A stretch of 64,000 bases of DNA from Azolla caroliniana (Eukaryota > Polypodiophyta). The DNA is taken from assembly GCA_043228905.1 (NCBI GenBank), contig JBHGNT010000009.1:15438001-15502000 (forward strand), given 5' to 3'. The notes below the pieces were generated by a model. The model was not told the DNA's origin. It saw only the letters and a list, made by a program, of their open reading frames with translations, and searched no databases. Positions 1 to 11,345 of the stretch are shown in pieces (positions within the stretch are counted from its first letter, which is position 1; each line of letters opens with the position of its first letter). Both the position numbers and the translations under genes were made by a program.

Positions 1-2340
1 GCTGAAGCGGTCCGAACCGCGGTCTACATCCACAATTGGATCGGAGAAAAAGTGTCCGCACATGAGCTGTATTTCGAAAGGAAGCCGAATCTACGACACT
101 TGAGGGTTTTCGGTAGCATCGCATATGTGCATGTGCTGAAGGAGAAGCGGAGGAAGCTAGACGCGAAAGCCGAGAAGTGTATCTTGGTCGGCTATTCGAA
201 CTAACAGAAGGGATATAAGTGTTATAACTCCCGCACCAAACAAGCTCGTGTAAGTCGCGATGTCGTGTTCAATGAGTTTGCGTCTTAGTATTTGCCTCCG
301 ACTACGGACCTCAGCTCCAATCCGAGTTCTGAAGATGAGGTTAGCGAGACTAAGATGCCTCCTGATGAACCCGAAGTCGGAACTCTTGAAGAGAGTCCGA
401 TCTCATTTCAGCTAAGTGGACTGAATGAGCGACTGAGTCGGTTTGACTAGTCAGATGAAGATTTGGTGAGTAGTGGAGACTGGTCATGCATTCCCCGCGT
501 AGGAAGCCGAAGAGACGACTTACTCGCAAAGAAAAGGGAAAGAAGAAGATGCTGGAGTACGGCACGGATAGGGTCGAGTCGGATTGACGTGAATCTGACT
601 CCGAGAAGAGCGATGACAGGCCTTCAAGAACGAAGCCCACGTCGGCCAGAACGGCCTCAACATCAGCTAATGAGCAATTACATCGATCTACCCGCCAGAA
701 GAACCCTGTTGTACGGTTTGGATAGAACGAGTACATGGCGCATCACTATGCGTACATGACACGTGTAGCGGAAGTGCGTGAGCCGGAGAGCTACACAGAA
801 GCGGCAAAGGAAGCAAATTGGTGTGCCGCCATGGAGGAAGAGATGAACGCACTTGCGGCGAATGAAACCTGGGGCCTGGTTGACGTCCCCAAGGGTGTAA
901 AGCCGATTGGATGCAGGTGGGTGTACAAGATCAAGTACAACACCGACAGCTTGATAAACTGATACAAGGCTCGGTTAGTAGCAAAAGGCTATGCGCAACA
1001 ACACGACATTGATTACGATGAGACATTTGCGTCAGTCGCAAAGATGACGACCATCCGTGTTTTGCTTGCGGTAGCTGTGGCAAAGGGGTGGCACCTACAT
1101 AAGATGGATGTAAACAATGCGTTCCTACAAAGTGAGCTTGAGGAACAAGTGTACATGGTGCAGCCCCCTGGATTTCACTCCGGAACGAACACTTCGGCGG
1201 TATGCCGGTTGAAGAAGTCCCTTTACGGACTAAAGCAAGCCCCACGTGCCTAGAACGCGAAGATCACACAACAATTGCGTCGGATGGGATTTGCGACGTC
1301 CAAATCGGACTCTTCATTGTTCGTCCAGCAAGGTCACTTCGACCGGTTGTATTTAACTTTATGTTGATGACTTGGTCATCGCCGACATCAACCTAGGTGA
1401 AATTGACCGCGTAAAGCTCCAACTTGCAGCATCATTTGATATGAAGGACCTGGGGGACCTTCATTACTTTCTCGAGATTGAAGTGATAGAAACCCCCGAA
1501 GGCATACTAATCAGCCAACGACATTACATGCTGAGTATGCTCTTCAAGTTTGGGATGGCAGACTGTAAGTCCGTCTCAACTCCTCTGGACAAAACCGTGA
1601 AGTTTTGCCCCAACTCCAGAAAGGTCTGCGACCTGAAAAGGTTCTGACAGATTTTCGGAAGCCTCATATACTTGACTATCACCCGACCGGACCTCAGTTA
1701 CCCAATCGGCTTGCTTAGTCAGTTCATCACGCAGCCAACTGAGGAGCACCTTCAGTGCGCGCAACGCATACTCAAGTACATCAGTGGCACTAAGGACCGG
1801 GGGCTACTATTTTGGACTGGTATTGCCATGCAGCTAGTGGGCTATACAGATGTCGACTGGGCCGGAGACGCCGATGATCGCCAATCCACATCCGGATTAG
1901 CGTTCTCCCTTGGGAGCGTCGCGATCACGTGGAGTAGCAAGAAGCAGCCGACAGTTGCACTGTCGAGCACAAAGGTCGAGTATCGAGGAGCGGATGTCGC
2001 AACGTGCGATGCCATATGGCTGAAGCGACTACTTAAGGATCTGCAGGTGGAGGTGTCCGGTTTGACGACGATCTACTGCGACAACCTCAGTAGCATCCAA
2101 CTTGCGAAGAACCCCGTCTTTCACACCCGGACTAAGCACATTGAGGTGCACTACCACTTTGTCCGCGAGTGTGTCCTCTTTGGTGAAGTCGAACTTCAAT
2201 ATGTTCCGATGGATCGGCATAATGCCAACATCTTCACCAAGCCCCTTGGTCTAGACAAGTTTCTGCAATTCTCGGGTGCGTTGGGGTTGCGGCACCTCGA
2301 CGTGCCGAACTTGAGGGGGAGAAAAGTCCCACAAGACCAC
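1..2340 (+). pseudogene. copia pol remnant (integrase C-term, RT, RNase H)
   Basis: Residues from base 1 match the copia integrase C-terminal part (motif LRHLRVFGS, then a degenerate GYSN segment followed by a stop near 202). The linker at about 300-730 is acidic and broken. RT starts near 735 (SYTEAAKE, CRWVYKIKY, then KARLVAKGY after a stop near 960). It continues through YGLKQAPRA and a region whose LYLTL-type strand holds two stops near 1363, where the catalytic YVDD should be. RNase H runs from 1672 to 2340 (SYPIGLLSQF, VEYRGADVA, TKHIEVHYHF, NIFTKPLG). At least three frame changes and several stops make it non-functional. No gene symbol applies. Confidence 0.88.
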
Positions 2341-2799
2341 GGAAAGGAGCAGGAAAGGAGCGGAAATGACCACGACACCAAATTGGATGACGAATTCGAT
2401 TTATTGTTGGCTGAAGAAGCCGAAGGCGGATCCGCGGGAGAGTCTAGAAGTGGACGAGAGGGCAGCAGCCGAAAGAAAGAGCCGGAGCTAACCAAGCATG
2501 GGGGAGATGGAGCCAACAAGGACGAGAAGGTCAAGATTGAGGACAAATTGGAGACAACTAATTCGGACAAAAGTGGAGACGAATCTGAGGCAACCGATTC
2601 GGCTCGGATGTTTGATTCGGAGACGCCGAATCAACTGAAGGCCAAGCGGAAGAAAGGGCAGCAGAAGAGGCGCCAACACAGTGACAACAAGGGAGCTGGA
2701 AAAGGCCGCACGAGTAGACAAGTCGACCGTAAGGGTCGAGGCACGCGGAATCGAACAGGTCGAGGAGCACGAGCGAGGTGTGAAGTCATGAGAAACTAG
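2326..2799 (+). other. charged C-terminal extension between two polypurine-like tracts
   Basis: After RNase H (ending near VPNLRG) the same frame stays open for about 155 codons to a TAG at 2797. The translation is rich in E, D, K, R and G (for example AEEAEGGSAG, KKGQQKRRQH) with no recognisable fold. A purine tract (aacttgagggggaga) lies at about 2309-2323, just before it. A near copy (agcttgagggggag) lies at 2828-2841, directly before the LTR. The segment therefore sits between a former and a present priming tract. It may be an acquired spacer rather than a protein domain; its function is unknown. Confidence 0.5.
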
Positions 2800-2841
2800 A
2801 GCACAGGACCGGAAGAGCCTCAAGTTGAGCTTGAGGGGGAG

Positions 2842-3196
2842 TGTTGAGATACAAGCTCAACATTGGCCGAATCGGTGTGCAAACCGGTGCAGAAATCGAG
2901 AGGCCGTTGAATAGATATTCCGCGAGGGAATATATTTAGGAGTTAGTGTAGGAGCTCAATTATGAGCATTGAAGTACGTGTCAGTACTTCTATCAGTCCA
3001 TATTGACTTGTATAAAAGTGCTCTTTGAGCACATCCTATGTACAGAGTTTACACATTATTCGAATTTAGTTTTTTTCTGTGTTTTTTTCCCTCTCTGTCT
3101 CTCCCGCATACATTGTGTCTTAAGCTCTCCATTAAACCTGTTTTTCCTCTGTCAGTATTCTGTGTTTTGTATAGCTTCCACACGTAACATTTGACA
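2842..3196 (+). repeat. 3' LTR of element 0
   Basis: Begins TGTTGAGATAC and ends TTTGACA. The end was fixed by aligning it with the LTR at 47550-47982, which is followed directly by a primer binding site. The first 21 bases form an inverted repeat (TGTTGAG...CTCAACA). A TATA box (TATAAAAG) lies at 3011-3018. Length is 355 bp. Confidence 0.8.
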
Positions 3197-5354
3197 ATTT
3201 CTTGTTAGTCCGATCCGGCACGTGTCTAGTTTGTTAGCTGAGAACACCTTGGTCAGCATATCCGACCCGTTCTCCTCCGTGTGGATCTTCATCAGCACGA
3301 AGTCTTGATCTTCTACCTTCTCTCAGAGCTAGTGATATCTTCTTTGGATGTGTTTCCTCCGGGAATGGTAGGCCACATTCTTTGCAAGGTGGATGTTCAC
3401 TTTGGCTGTCGCAGTAGAGTCGGTCTTCCTCCTACCGAATCCCTAGCTCTCCAATAAATTCCTTCATCCAAATTACCTCCTTGCGGCTTCCACGGCTGCC
3501 ATGTACTCTGCTTCCGTTGTTGACAGGGAATCAAATTTTTGCAACCTCGATTGCCACGATACAACTCCCCCTGAATAAGTCATAACGTACCCAGATGTGG
3601 ACTGGCTGGTATCCGTACAAGCTGACATATCCAAATCCATAAAACCGTTCAATAGGGGTTTACCGGAGCTGAATTGGAGGCACATACTCGGGGTGCCTTT
3701 CAAATACCAGAGTATCCACTTCACCGCGTTCTAGTGCTCTCTTACCGGATTGCTCATGAACAGGCTGACTACTCCGACAGCATATGCAATATCCGATCGG
3801 GTACACACCATTGTATATACATTAGGTTTCCGACGGCAGAGGCATATGGTATCTTCTTCATATCCGACTTCTCGGCCTTCGTTTTTGGGCTCTGCTATCT
3901 GGACAACTTGCAATATGCCGGAAGTGTCGATCCGACCGGTTTCGCCTCCGACATGTTGAACCTTTGAAACACCTTTGCCACGTAGCTCTCCTATGACAAC
4001 CACAACAGCTTCTTCGACTGGTCCCAGATGATGTGCATACCCAACATCTATCTTGTCGGACCCAAGTTTTTCATTGAGAAGGTCTGGTTCAGGGCCTTCT
4101 TCAGCATTCGTATCTTGACTTGGTCTCGTCCGACGATCAACATATCATCCACATACAGAAGGAGTATCAGGAAGTCGCCTCCGTCAAATTTCTTCACAAA
4201 CACGCAATGATCGGCTTGTGTCTTGTGGTACCCTTGGTCGGTCATGAAGGAGTCAAACTTTCGGTACCATTGCTAGGGAGCTTGCTTCAATCCGTATAAC
4301 CTTTTCTTCCACCGGCATACCAGGTGCTCCTTCCCTTTCTTCACAAATCCTTCCGGTTGCTGCATGTAGATTTCTTCTTCGAGATCACCGTGAAGGAACG
4401 TCATGTTGACGTCCAGCTGCTCGACCTCGAGGTTCATGCTTGCCACTATGCTCAATATTGTCCGGATGGATGTCATCTTTACAACCGGGGCAAAGATCTC
4501 ATCGAAATCCACACCTTTCTTCTGTTGGAACCCCTTTACCACGATCCACACTTTGTAGCTAGGTGGATTTCCGGCATCTCCCGGTTTCAACTTGTACACC
4601 CACTTTTCTGGAGTGCTCTCTTTCCTTTCGGAAGCTCCGTCAGCTCATATCTGTAGTTCTCATGCATCGAATTCATCTCCTCCTGCATGGCACTTAACCA
4701 CTTGCGGTTGTGGGTGTCTTTCTTTGCTTCTTCAAAGCTTTCCGCCCCCCCCCCTCATCAGTTAGCAATACGTGCTCTACATCCAGAAATCTCCAGGGGG
4801 GGGGGGGGGGGGCTTCCCTCTCTGAGAGGATATCTTCGTCCTTGGTTTTTCGCTACCGGTTCCTCCATCTGTTCTTCATCTGAATCCGATTCGAGATCTT
4901 GTCCGGTTTCGGTTTCGGTTCCAACGTCTTCTTCTTCTTCTGTCAGTTCGGTTTCTCGTCCGAATCCAGCCAGTTCGTCGAGTGTCATCCGGTTATTGGC
5001 TATCATCCGGTTTTCAACCAGGTAAGTCCTAGCATCCTCAAGCCAGTTTTTGTTCGTCATCTTCTTCTCCGACTCCCAGTCGGCAATGGTCTTGTCTTCT
5101 ATGAAGACCATGTCCCGACTCTGGAACACCTTCATGTCGACCAAGTCCCACACTCGGTAGCCGAACTCATCATCGCCATATGCAAGGAATATGCATGGCC
5201 TGGACTTCGGATCAAGCTTTGCTCTCTTGTCCTTTGCAACATGCACATATGCCAGACACCCAAACACCTTCAGATGCTGGTAAGACACGTCTTTACCGGT
5301 CCATACTCTCTGTGGTGTGTCTCCTGAGTTCTGTAGTTCAAAATCATTGAGCAC
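3197..5354 (-). pseudogene. decayed copia pol (integrase C-term to RNase H), B-like
   Basis: Read on the minus strand it gives, in order, integrase C-terminus (PQRVWTGKDVSY, CIFLAYGDDEFGY) at 5354-5070, an acidic linker at 5060-4700, RT (NPPSYKVWIVVKGFQ; LLLYVDDMLIVG) at 4660-4000, and RNase H (VVSWQSRLQ, TEAEYMAAVEA) at 3960-3205. It closely follows element B (35836-41164) but carries many stops and frameshifts, and many C-to-T type changes relative to B, as expected in an old methylated copy. It is cut by element 0 at 3197. Its 5' part is missing at 5354. Confidence 0.88.
4745..4812. repeat. C10 and G17 homopolymers facing each other
   Basis: A run of ten C (4745-4754) and a run of seventeen G (4796-4812) are separated by 41 bases in the copia linker. 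The matching places in element B have only short C and G runs (about 38030 and 38070), so these look like slippage expansions. The two runs could pair as a hairpin. The run lengths could also be sequencing or assembly error. Confidence 0.8.
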
Positions 5355-5439
5355 GTTTGTAGTGAAGTGAACTCCCCTTTACCCCCTCGCAACCACAAGA
5401 CCTTGAGTCGAATCGGCAAAGGACCGGAGATTTGACACC

Positions 5440-7100
5440 ATGTTATCTTAGGCCGATAACAATCTTTATGACTTGTGCAAAGATCTCATCAAAGTTGACC
5501 CCTTTCTTCTGCTAAAACAACTTCACTACTATCCGGGCCTTGTATATGGGTGAGCTGCCATCTTCCCCATTTTTCAGCTTGAGGACCTATTTGTTTCTCA
5601 GGGCTCTCTTACCTTTCGATAGTTCTACCAAGTCATAAGTGTAATTTTCATGCAAGGAGTCCATTTCATCTTTCATTGTTCTCTGCCACTTCTCATTGTG
5701 CTCATCTACCATGGCTTCTTCATAGCATTCTACCTCATCTAGTCAATGAACAAAACATATTGACTAGAGTATCAAACGTGTGTTGCCCTTTCTATGAATG
5801 AGTATCTACCACCTCCCATGGTCGGCTCAGGTTTGTATGTGTCTGTCAACTCTTCATTCAGCATGGGTTCATATATGTTGATCGGTTGCTAAAGAGCGAT
5901 TGACTCCGACTCGTATGCATCAATCAACCTTTGTAGGTTACCCGACTTTGACTCATATGTACAGGTTGGCTGCTCCGAGTCGACCAACTCGGATTTGGTT
6001 GTGTCGATTGAATGTCTCCTATTAGCTGATTGTGTGGAGTTTATTAGTCCCGAGTCCATAGTAGTGGGAGTCGACTGGGAAGACGACCCCAATTGTTGCT
6101 ATTTCCGGTCATCGATCGGCTTGTCTTCCATAAATATTATGTCTCAACTCCTCACCACTTTCTTGTCAAGTATATCCCATAGCTTGTAGCCAAATTCATC
6201 TTCTAAGTATCCTAGGAATATGCATGGTTTCGACTTGCTGTTGAGCTTTGACTTTTGATCCTTTGCAACATGCATATACGGTAGGCATTCGAACACCTTC
6301 AAGTATTGATAAGAGACATTTTTACCTGTCCATACCTGTTGTGGGACATCACCTTTCAAGGGCACTGAGGGAGACATGTTGATTAGATAGACTGCTATCA
6401 ACATAGCTTCAGCCCAATATGGCTTTCGAAGCTTTGCATGTGACAACATACTCCTCACCCTTTCCATTATTGTTCGATTCATCCTCATTGCAAGACCATT
6501 CAGTTCAAGGGTCTTAGGCACCGTATATTCGAGTCTTAGGCCTTGTGTCTTGCAATACTCCTCGAACTGTCCTCTGTCTCACCACCGTTGTCGGTTCAGA
6601 CAGACTTCTCTTTCAACTCTGGCCTGAAATTCCTTGAAGGTTGACAACACTTGGTCTTTCGACTTTAGCACGAAAGCCCACAACTTTCTACTGTAGTCGT
6701 CAATGAATGTCACGAAGTATTATTGTCCACCTCGATGTGATTGGGCACACATAACATACATCTGTGTGGACTAACTCTAGTGCACATTCTCTTCTCTTTG
6801 GTGGCCTTGAGTGAAATGCAACCTTGTTTTGCTTTCTGACTAGGCAGTCAACATGCTTCTCCAAGCTTATCCCTTTTACTTCCGGAAGAAGTTTCTTGTA
6901 GACTAGGATATGCATGTCTCTCTCGCTCATGTGGCCAAGCCTCTCATGCCATAGCTCCCCATTTCAATTGGCTACCACATTTGCTTCATCCTTGCACAAC
7001 TTGGCATGCATCACATACAATATGGCATGTTTATGTGCTCTGGCCACTATGAGACTTCCCTTATAGAACTTCCACATGCCGTTTTGAAAACTACCAATGA
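5440..7100 (-). pseudogene. decayed copia pol (GAG-pre-integrase, integrase, RT start), B-like
   Basis: On the minus strand: a pre-integrase zinc region near 7000-6850 (GELWHERLGHMSERDMHIL), integrase core to about 6520 (LELVHTDVC; then LNGLAMRMNRTIMERV), integrase C-terminus to 6144 (PQQVWTGKNVSY, CIFLGYLEDEFGY), and the first part of RT near 5640-5460. Several stops and frame changes are present. It ends where the neighbouring copy starts. The 85 bases at 5355-5439 between the two fit neither and hold nothing I recognise. The upstream end at about 7100 borders AT-rich host DNA. Confidence 0.82.
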
Positions 7101-9664
7101 TGGTATTGCCACACACAACCATCACGCCAATAATGGACCTAGAAGATCTTGTCTTTTCATCTACCTTGTTGAACTCTACATGAACATCAATGTGGAAGAC
7201 CTTTAACTACTCTTTGCCTTTCACAAACTACATCCCTTGGCGTGTTGACTAATACTTGACATATTGGTAGGGAAGATGGGACATAACTCTAGTTCACTTC
7301 ACATGGTTGGCTTATTGAAGCATGAAAAATGGTGTGGAACAAAGTTTAGCCTGAAAAATGATTATTTGGATTGGCCAATGGAGCTAAACGAGGAAGATAT
7401 CCACCAACATGACAATATACAACCATGTCTTTTTAAGAAGCATATGATAGAGCCATTCAAACCACAATGCCAAAATCACTTGAATGGTATTCCTAGCTTA
7501 CACTTGATATGATCATTTAATAAAAAATGGCATCATCGCTTTATGCAAACAAATTCTATGTGTATAGGAACATAGCTTCATGGATTTATGCATTTACGGC
7601 CGAAAAAACCTAGTGACAATTTTGTTCTGGTGAGGTTTTTATTATTGTTGTGGAACCATATGGTTTTCTATTATTAAGTTTTTGTTGTCATTTGCTCAAA
7701 TCGCTAACTTTGCACTTCCAAGAGGTTACTCATTGATCTAGAGTGGGGAAAGGTGGGATGTGTGGAAACAGTGATGATGTTGACTAGGTCCACATTATAT
7801 TTATAATCAATTCATACAAGCTATATATAATACTACCTAAGAATACATCATTTTTGTTTTTTTCTATAATGTTTTAAAGCAAATTTATCTTTTTACATTG
7901 TTTATAATGTGCATATGAAGGCCAATGTTGTAAAAAGCCATGTATATTAGGAATAAAGACAAATGTTGTGGATAATCTCAAAACGGCAATTGCAAAACCT
8001 TCTAAGGTTGTATGAAACTATGTGACATTCATGATATAGAATGGAGTTCTACATTCTCTCCCTTTTGATGGAACAAAGTGCTTATGGTTTCTTTTGTTGT
8101 TTCATTCATGGTTATTTGTACTTTTGGAGGATGTGAGAATGCTTGTCTCACTTCTCCCAAATTATTGATCACCTAATGGGGTCAAACTCATCTCATTTAT
8201 ATAAATGATTCTCAGCTTTATTCTCTTTCATTGGTCTATCCTAATTATATACAAATCACCAATTGCCACAATGATGGTTCTTGTATATTAGCTAATAAAA
8301 TGAAACTTGCTAGTACCAAATGTGTACACTAGTGGAGCAACATGTTATAGTTTCCAAAAGGAGTTGGGGGGGCCATGAAAAAATAGAGCTTACCCAAACC
8401 TACCTTGAAGTTCACTACATCATTGCGGTTTGGAGTTGACACATCCTCAATTGTATCATTGGTGTCTGGGAAGAAGCGATCATTCAAGCAAAGTTTTTAT
8501 GCCTATGCCATATACAACCTCAATTCCATTCTCAAATATCGATAGTTTGGTGTATGTGTAAATGCTAGAATGCATCTATGAATCAAATTTGTATACTCTC
8601 CATAAGACTCACAAAGCTTAGTTTATTTAAATGTGGGAATGTGGCTACATTTAACCAACTTCAAGAAAGGAAAACCACCTTTACGAGTCAATGTACAAGC
8701 TTTACCACCACATCATAATGTTTTTAGCTATGTGATTATTAATATTTCAACAATCTTAGCCACATATCAATGGATGACAAACGTAAAGTTTTTAAAGTTT
8801 TCTCTGCATCACTCTTTAGCACATATTGTCTCATTAATTCTTTTGCAACTCTTGAATATGGCTCCAACCATTATTCTCTTCTTTTAAGATTATTGATCGA
8901 TATGTTTATCTAGACTTAGCATTAGCCCAATACCTTGATTGATGGGAACATCTTCACAATGGCATTTTAGGATTGTTTTTAGATGCAATTGAATGGAGAT
9001 TCCAAATGTAATGACTTAGTAGTGTTGACTTGCTTTTGATTCATGGGTCATTTGGATCCTCAAAACTTTCTTCCGACACAGTTTTAAGCATCTAGGTGAA
9101 TATTATCTTGGTTTGGGAAATGAAATTGATTCTTTTCATTGTGCTTCAACTCATGTTTTTCACAAAAACCCATATTTATGATTATTATATTTTATCACAC
9201 CCTTAAAGTTTCAACTCAACGTACAAGATTTTCAATAAGGGCATTGCCACTCTTATGGTATTGTCTTGGGAAGAATGGGGCTAACAACATTTTATTTGAA
9301 CATTGGGTTATCTCTTGCATAATAAGAACAAATAAAGTAAGCATTAATAGTGTACAAAAAGAATTTTTACATGAATTATGTTCTTCAAAACCCCTTAGAA
9401 AAATCTATATACATCTTGGAGTTATTTTAAACAGTCCAAGCTTTTAAATCCAATTCGACATAACACAAGTTCCAATCCATCTTAGCACGCTTGTGACTCT
9501 TGGTGGGCACATAAATTTACATTTTAACAAGATCTAGAGCGTGGATACTAATGTGATCTGGCCAAACCGGGATGCCCAAGGGCGAAGGTTAAATAGTCCA
9601 AATCCAAAGCTTTGAAGCACATGAATTGTCTTAGGCTCCAAAGGACAAGTTAAGTCTTTGGGGC
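7101..9664. other. AT-rich DNA without a recognised gene
   Basis: This stretch is much more AT-rich than the retroelements around it. Open frames at 7264-7512, 8633-8887 and 9139-9447 are 80-100 codons long, begin and end without splice or family support, and match no domain I know. No LTR, inverted repeat or tRNA gene was seen. The last few hundred bases (about 9400-9664) lie downstream of the remorin stop codon and probably include its 3' untranslated region, though no clear polyadenylation signal stands out. Confidence 0.6.
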
Positions 9665-11107
9665 CTAAAAGCACATAAACACGGGTTTCCTTGGGGTCTT
9701 GCCCTGCACTTTGTACTTGGCCGCCGATTCCTCTGCTTTCACAAACTCTTCACCTTTCTTGGCCCTCGCTCCCGCACGTTTCTCCTCTGCACTCTGGTGC
9801 ACCTCCGCGATCGTGTTCTTCATTTGCTCGATGTACGTGGCTCTCTTTTTCTCGAGTTCTTCCTGAAGTTTTGTTTTTGTTTTTGTTTTTTTTAACAAAA
9901 TGGAGATCAGATGGATAGAACAATTGACACAATCATATAAAGATTTCATTAAAAGGTTACTAGATGCAACCATCAAAACAGAAAATCCGGAAAAAAGAAA
10001 GGCCAAATACATCTGTAAAACACTCTTCCTGAAGTTTGTTTTGTTTTGTTTTTTGTTTTTTTTTAACAAAATGGAGATCAGATGGATAGAACAATTGACA
10101 CACATGTAAAGATTTTATTAAAAGGTTACTAGATGCAACCACAAAACAGAAAATCCAGAAAAAAGAAAGGCCAAATACATCTGTAAAACACTCTTTGAAT
10201 GTACCCAAATTGTACACTCTTCACCTGCATGGTGATCTTGGTCTATATCCAAACCCTATATAATGAATGCAAAAAAAATGATTTACCTCCATAGATCTGA
10301 ATGCATTCTCAGCCGCTCATAAGAAAATATCTAAAAATCCCATCTAATTTCAATTCATTATAATGCAGATCATTATAATATCGGACGCACCTCTCCTAGC
10401 TTCAGTTTGGCTTCTGCTCTGGATTTCTCGGAGTTTTCCCAAGCATTAATCTTGGCGATTTCTCTATTACATCTATGAAGAATGGAAACCAAATTAATCC
10501 ATCAATAGTTTAATGACTGAAAAAAAGATCATCAAAATAGCTTCATTCAGGTTAGTAAGTACTTGTTGAGCGATTTGGATTTCTCATTATCTTCCCATGC
10601 CTTAATGTGAGAGAAGATTTTGACCTGGTTAAGCTTGGCCAAGGTCACATCTAGTGCAAAAATCAACAGAAAAGCAGTCAAATATTAATGAATCAGAATT
10701 CCCATTAAACAAGGAATCATATTTGGAGACCCCATCGAATGAGAAATGACAACTGGGACCCTCATTGAGCTAATGATTATGATCGGAAACCTCAGCTAAC
10801 CAGTGATTATGATCGGAAACTAATAACCATCAATAAAAAAACAGAACCCGCCCATAAGCAAGAACCAGAACACATTTCGTGACATTTAAGGTTTCCAGTT
10901 CTTTCTTTGAATGTATGTATGTGTGTGTGTGTGTGTGTATATAAATATATATATACCTCTGCATTTAGAAGTAGAGGTCAAGACATGGTTAAGCTGTGAG
11001 ACCTTCGCCTCTGTCTCTGCCTCAGGTTGAGGATGAGGGTGAATGATCTTCGTCTCTGGTGATGACATAGGTGAGGTGGAAGAAGCAATACCCTTTTTCT
11101 CTGCCAT
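9665..11107 (-). CDS. remorin family protein, four exons
   Basis: Exons on the minus strand are 11107-10957, 10650-10563, 10463-10391 and 9862-9665. All three introns are GT-AG and the phases agree, giving 510 coding bases (169 residues plus TAG). The ATG context is good (TTCCATGGC). The first 50 residues are Ser/Pro/Glu-rich, as in remorin N-termini. The rest matches the remorin C-terminal domain: IKAWEDNEKSK, INAWENSEKS, then a charged coiled coil (ELEKKRATYIEQMKN, AEEKRAGARAKKGEE, KAEESAAKY). The C-terminus ends in MCF, like the Cys-containing membrane anchor of the family. Remorins bind the inner face of the plasma membrane in nanodomains and act in cell-to-cell transport and microbe responses (family knowledge). 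At 169 residues it is slightly short for the family. It is the only intact host gene seen. Confidence 0.92.
9859..10195. repeat. 166-bp tandem duplication in remorin intron 3
   Basis: Two nearly identical copies (9859-10024 and 10025-10195) lie head to tail; they differ at a few bases and in T-tract length. Each starts with the same splice-acceptor segment (minus strand, CTTCAG then GAAG). The real last exon starts at 9862, and the duplicated acceptor would start an exon at 10028. Reading from that acceptor reaches a stop after about 20 codons. Confidence 0.93.
10911..10956. repeat. (GT)n/(AT)n microsatellite in remorin intron 1
   Basis: A GTAT/GT tract followed by an AT tract directly abuts the 5' splice site of exon 1, which ends at 10957. 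On the minus strand the intron starts GTATATATA and continues into the tract. Confidence 0.9.
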
Positions 11108-11345
11108 GGAACGAACAGCAGCTTACAAAAAAAACACAGATAAAGAAGAGAAAGATGGGAAGGGGGAGGGGGAGGGGTAGAAAAGACCTCGAGGTTTAAT
11201 AATAATGTGGGCAGTTTCTGTTTTAGGAATGGGCAGAGTATGTATGTATTAAAAGTGTGGAAGGTCTTTTTTGTCAGAATAAAGTGTGTGTGTGTGTGTG
11301 TGTGTGTGTGGGGTCAAGAGACTATGAAGATTTAGCTAATAAGAG
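11108..11345 (-). promoter_or_regulatory. probable remorin 5' leader and proximal promoter
   Basis: Upstream of the ATG the minus strand has a C/T-rich leader (the complement of 11155-11180, gggagggggaggggg), typical of plant 5' leaders. An AT stretch (attattattaaa) lies further up near 11200 and could serve as a TATA element. A (GT)13 tract follows at 11284-11310. No transcription start can be fixed from sequence alone. Confidence 0.35.
11284..11310. repeat. (GT)13 microsatellite upstream of remorin
   Basis: Uninterrupted GT dinucleotides about 180 bp upstream of the remorin start codon. Confidence 0.95.

Larger units (their letters stand above)
1..3196 (+). mobile_element. Ty1/copia LTR retrotransposon (element 0), 3' part
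   Basis: The window opens inside the integrase of a plus-strand copia element. Integrase C-terminus, reverse transcriptase and RNase H follow in copia order, then a purine-rich tract at about 2825-2841 and a 3' LTR at 2842-3196. The 5' half lies outside the window. At 3197 the sequence changes abruptly to a minus-strand copia pol, so element 0 was probably inserted into that older copy; the left target duplication cannot be seen. Its LTR is related to the one at 47550-47982. Confidence 0.9.
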
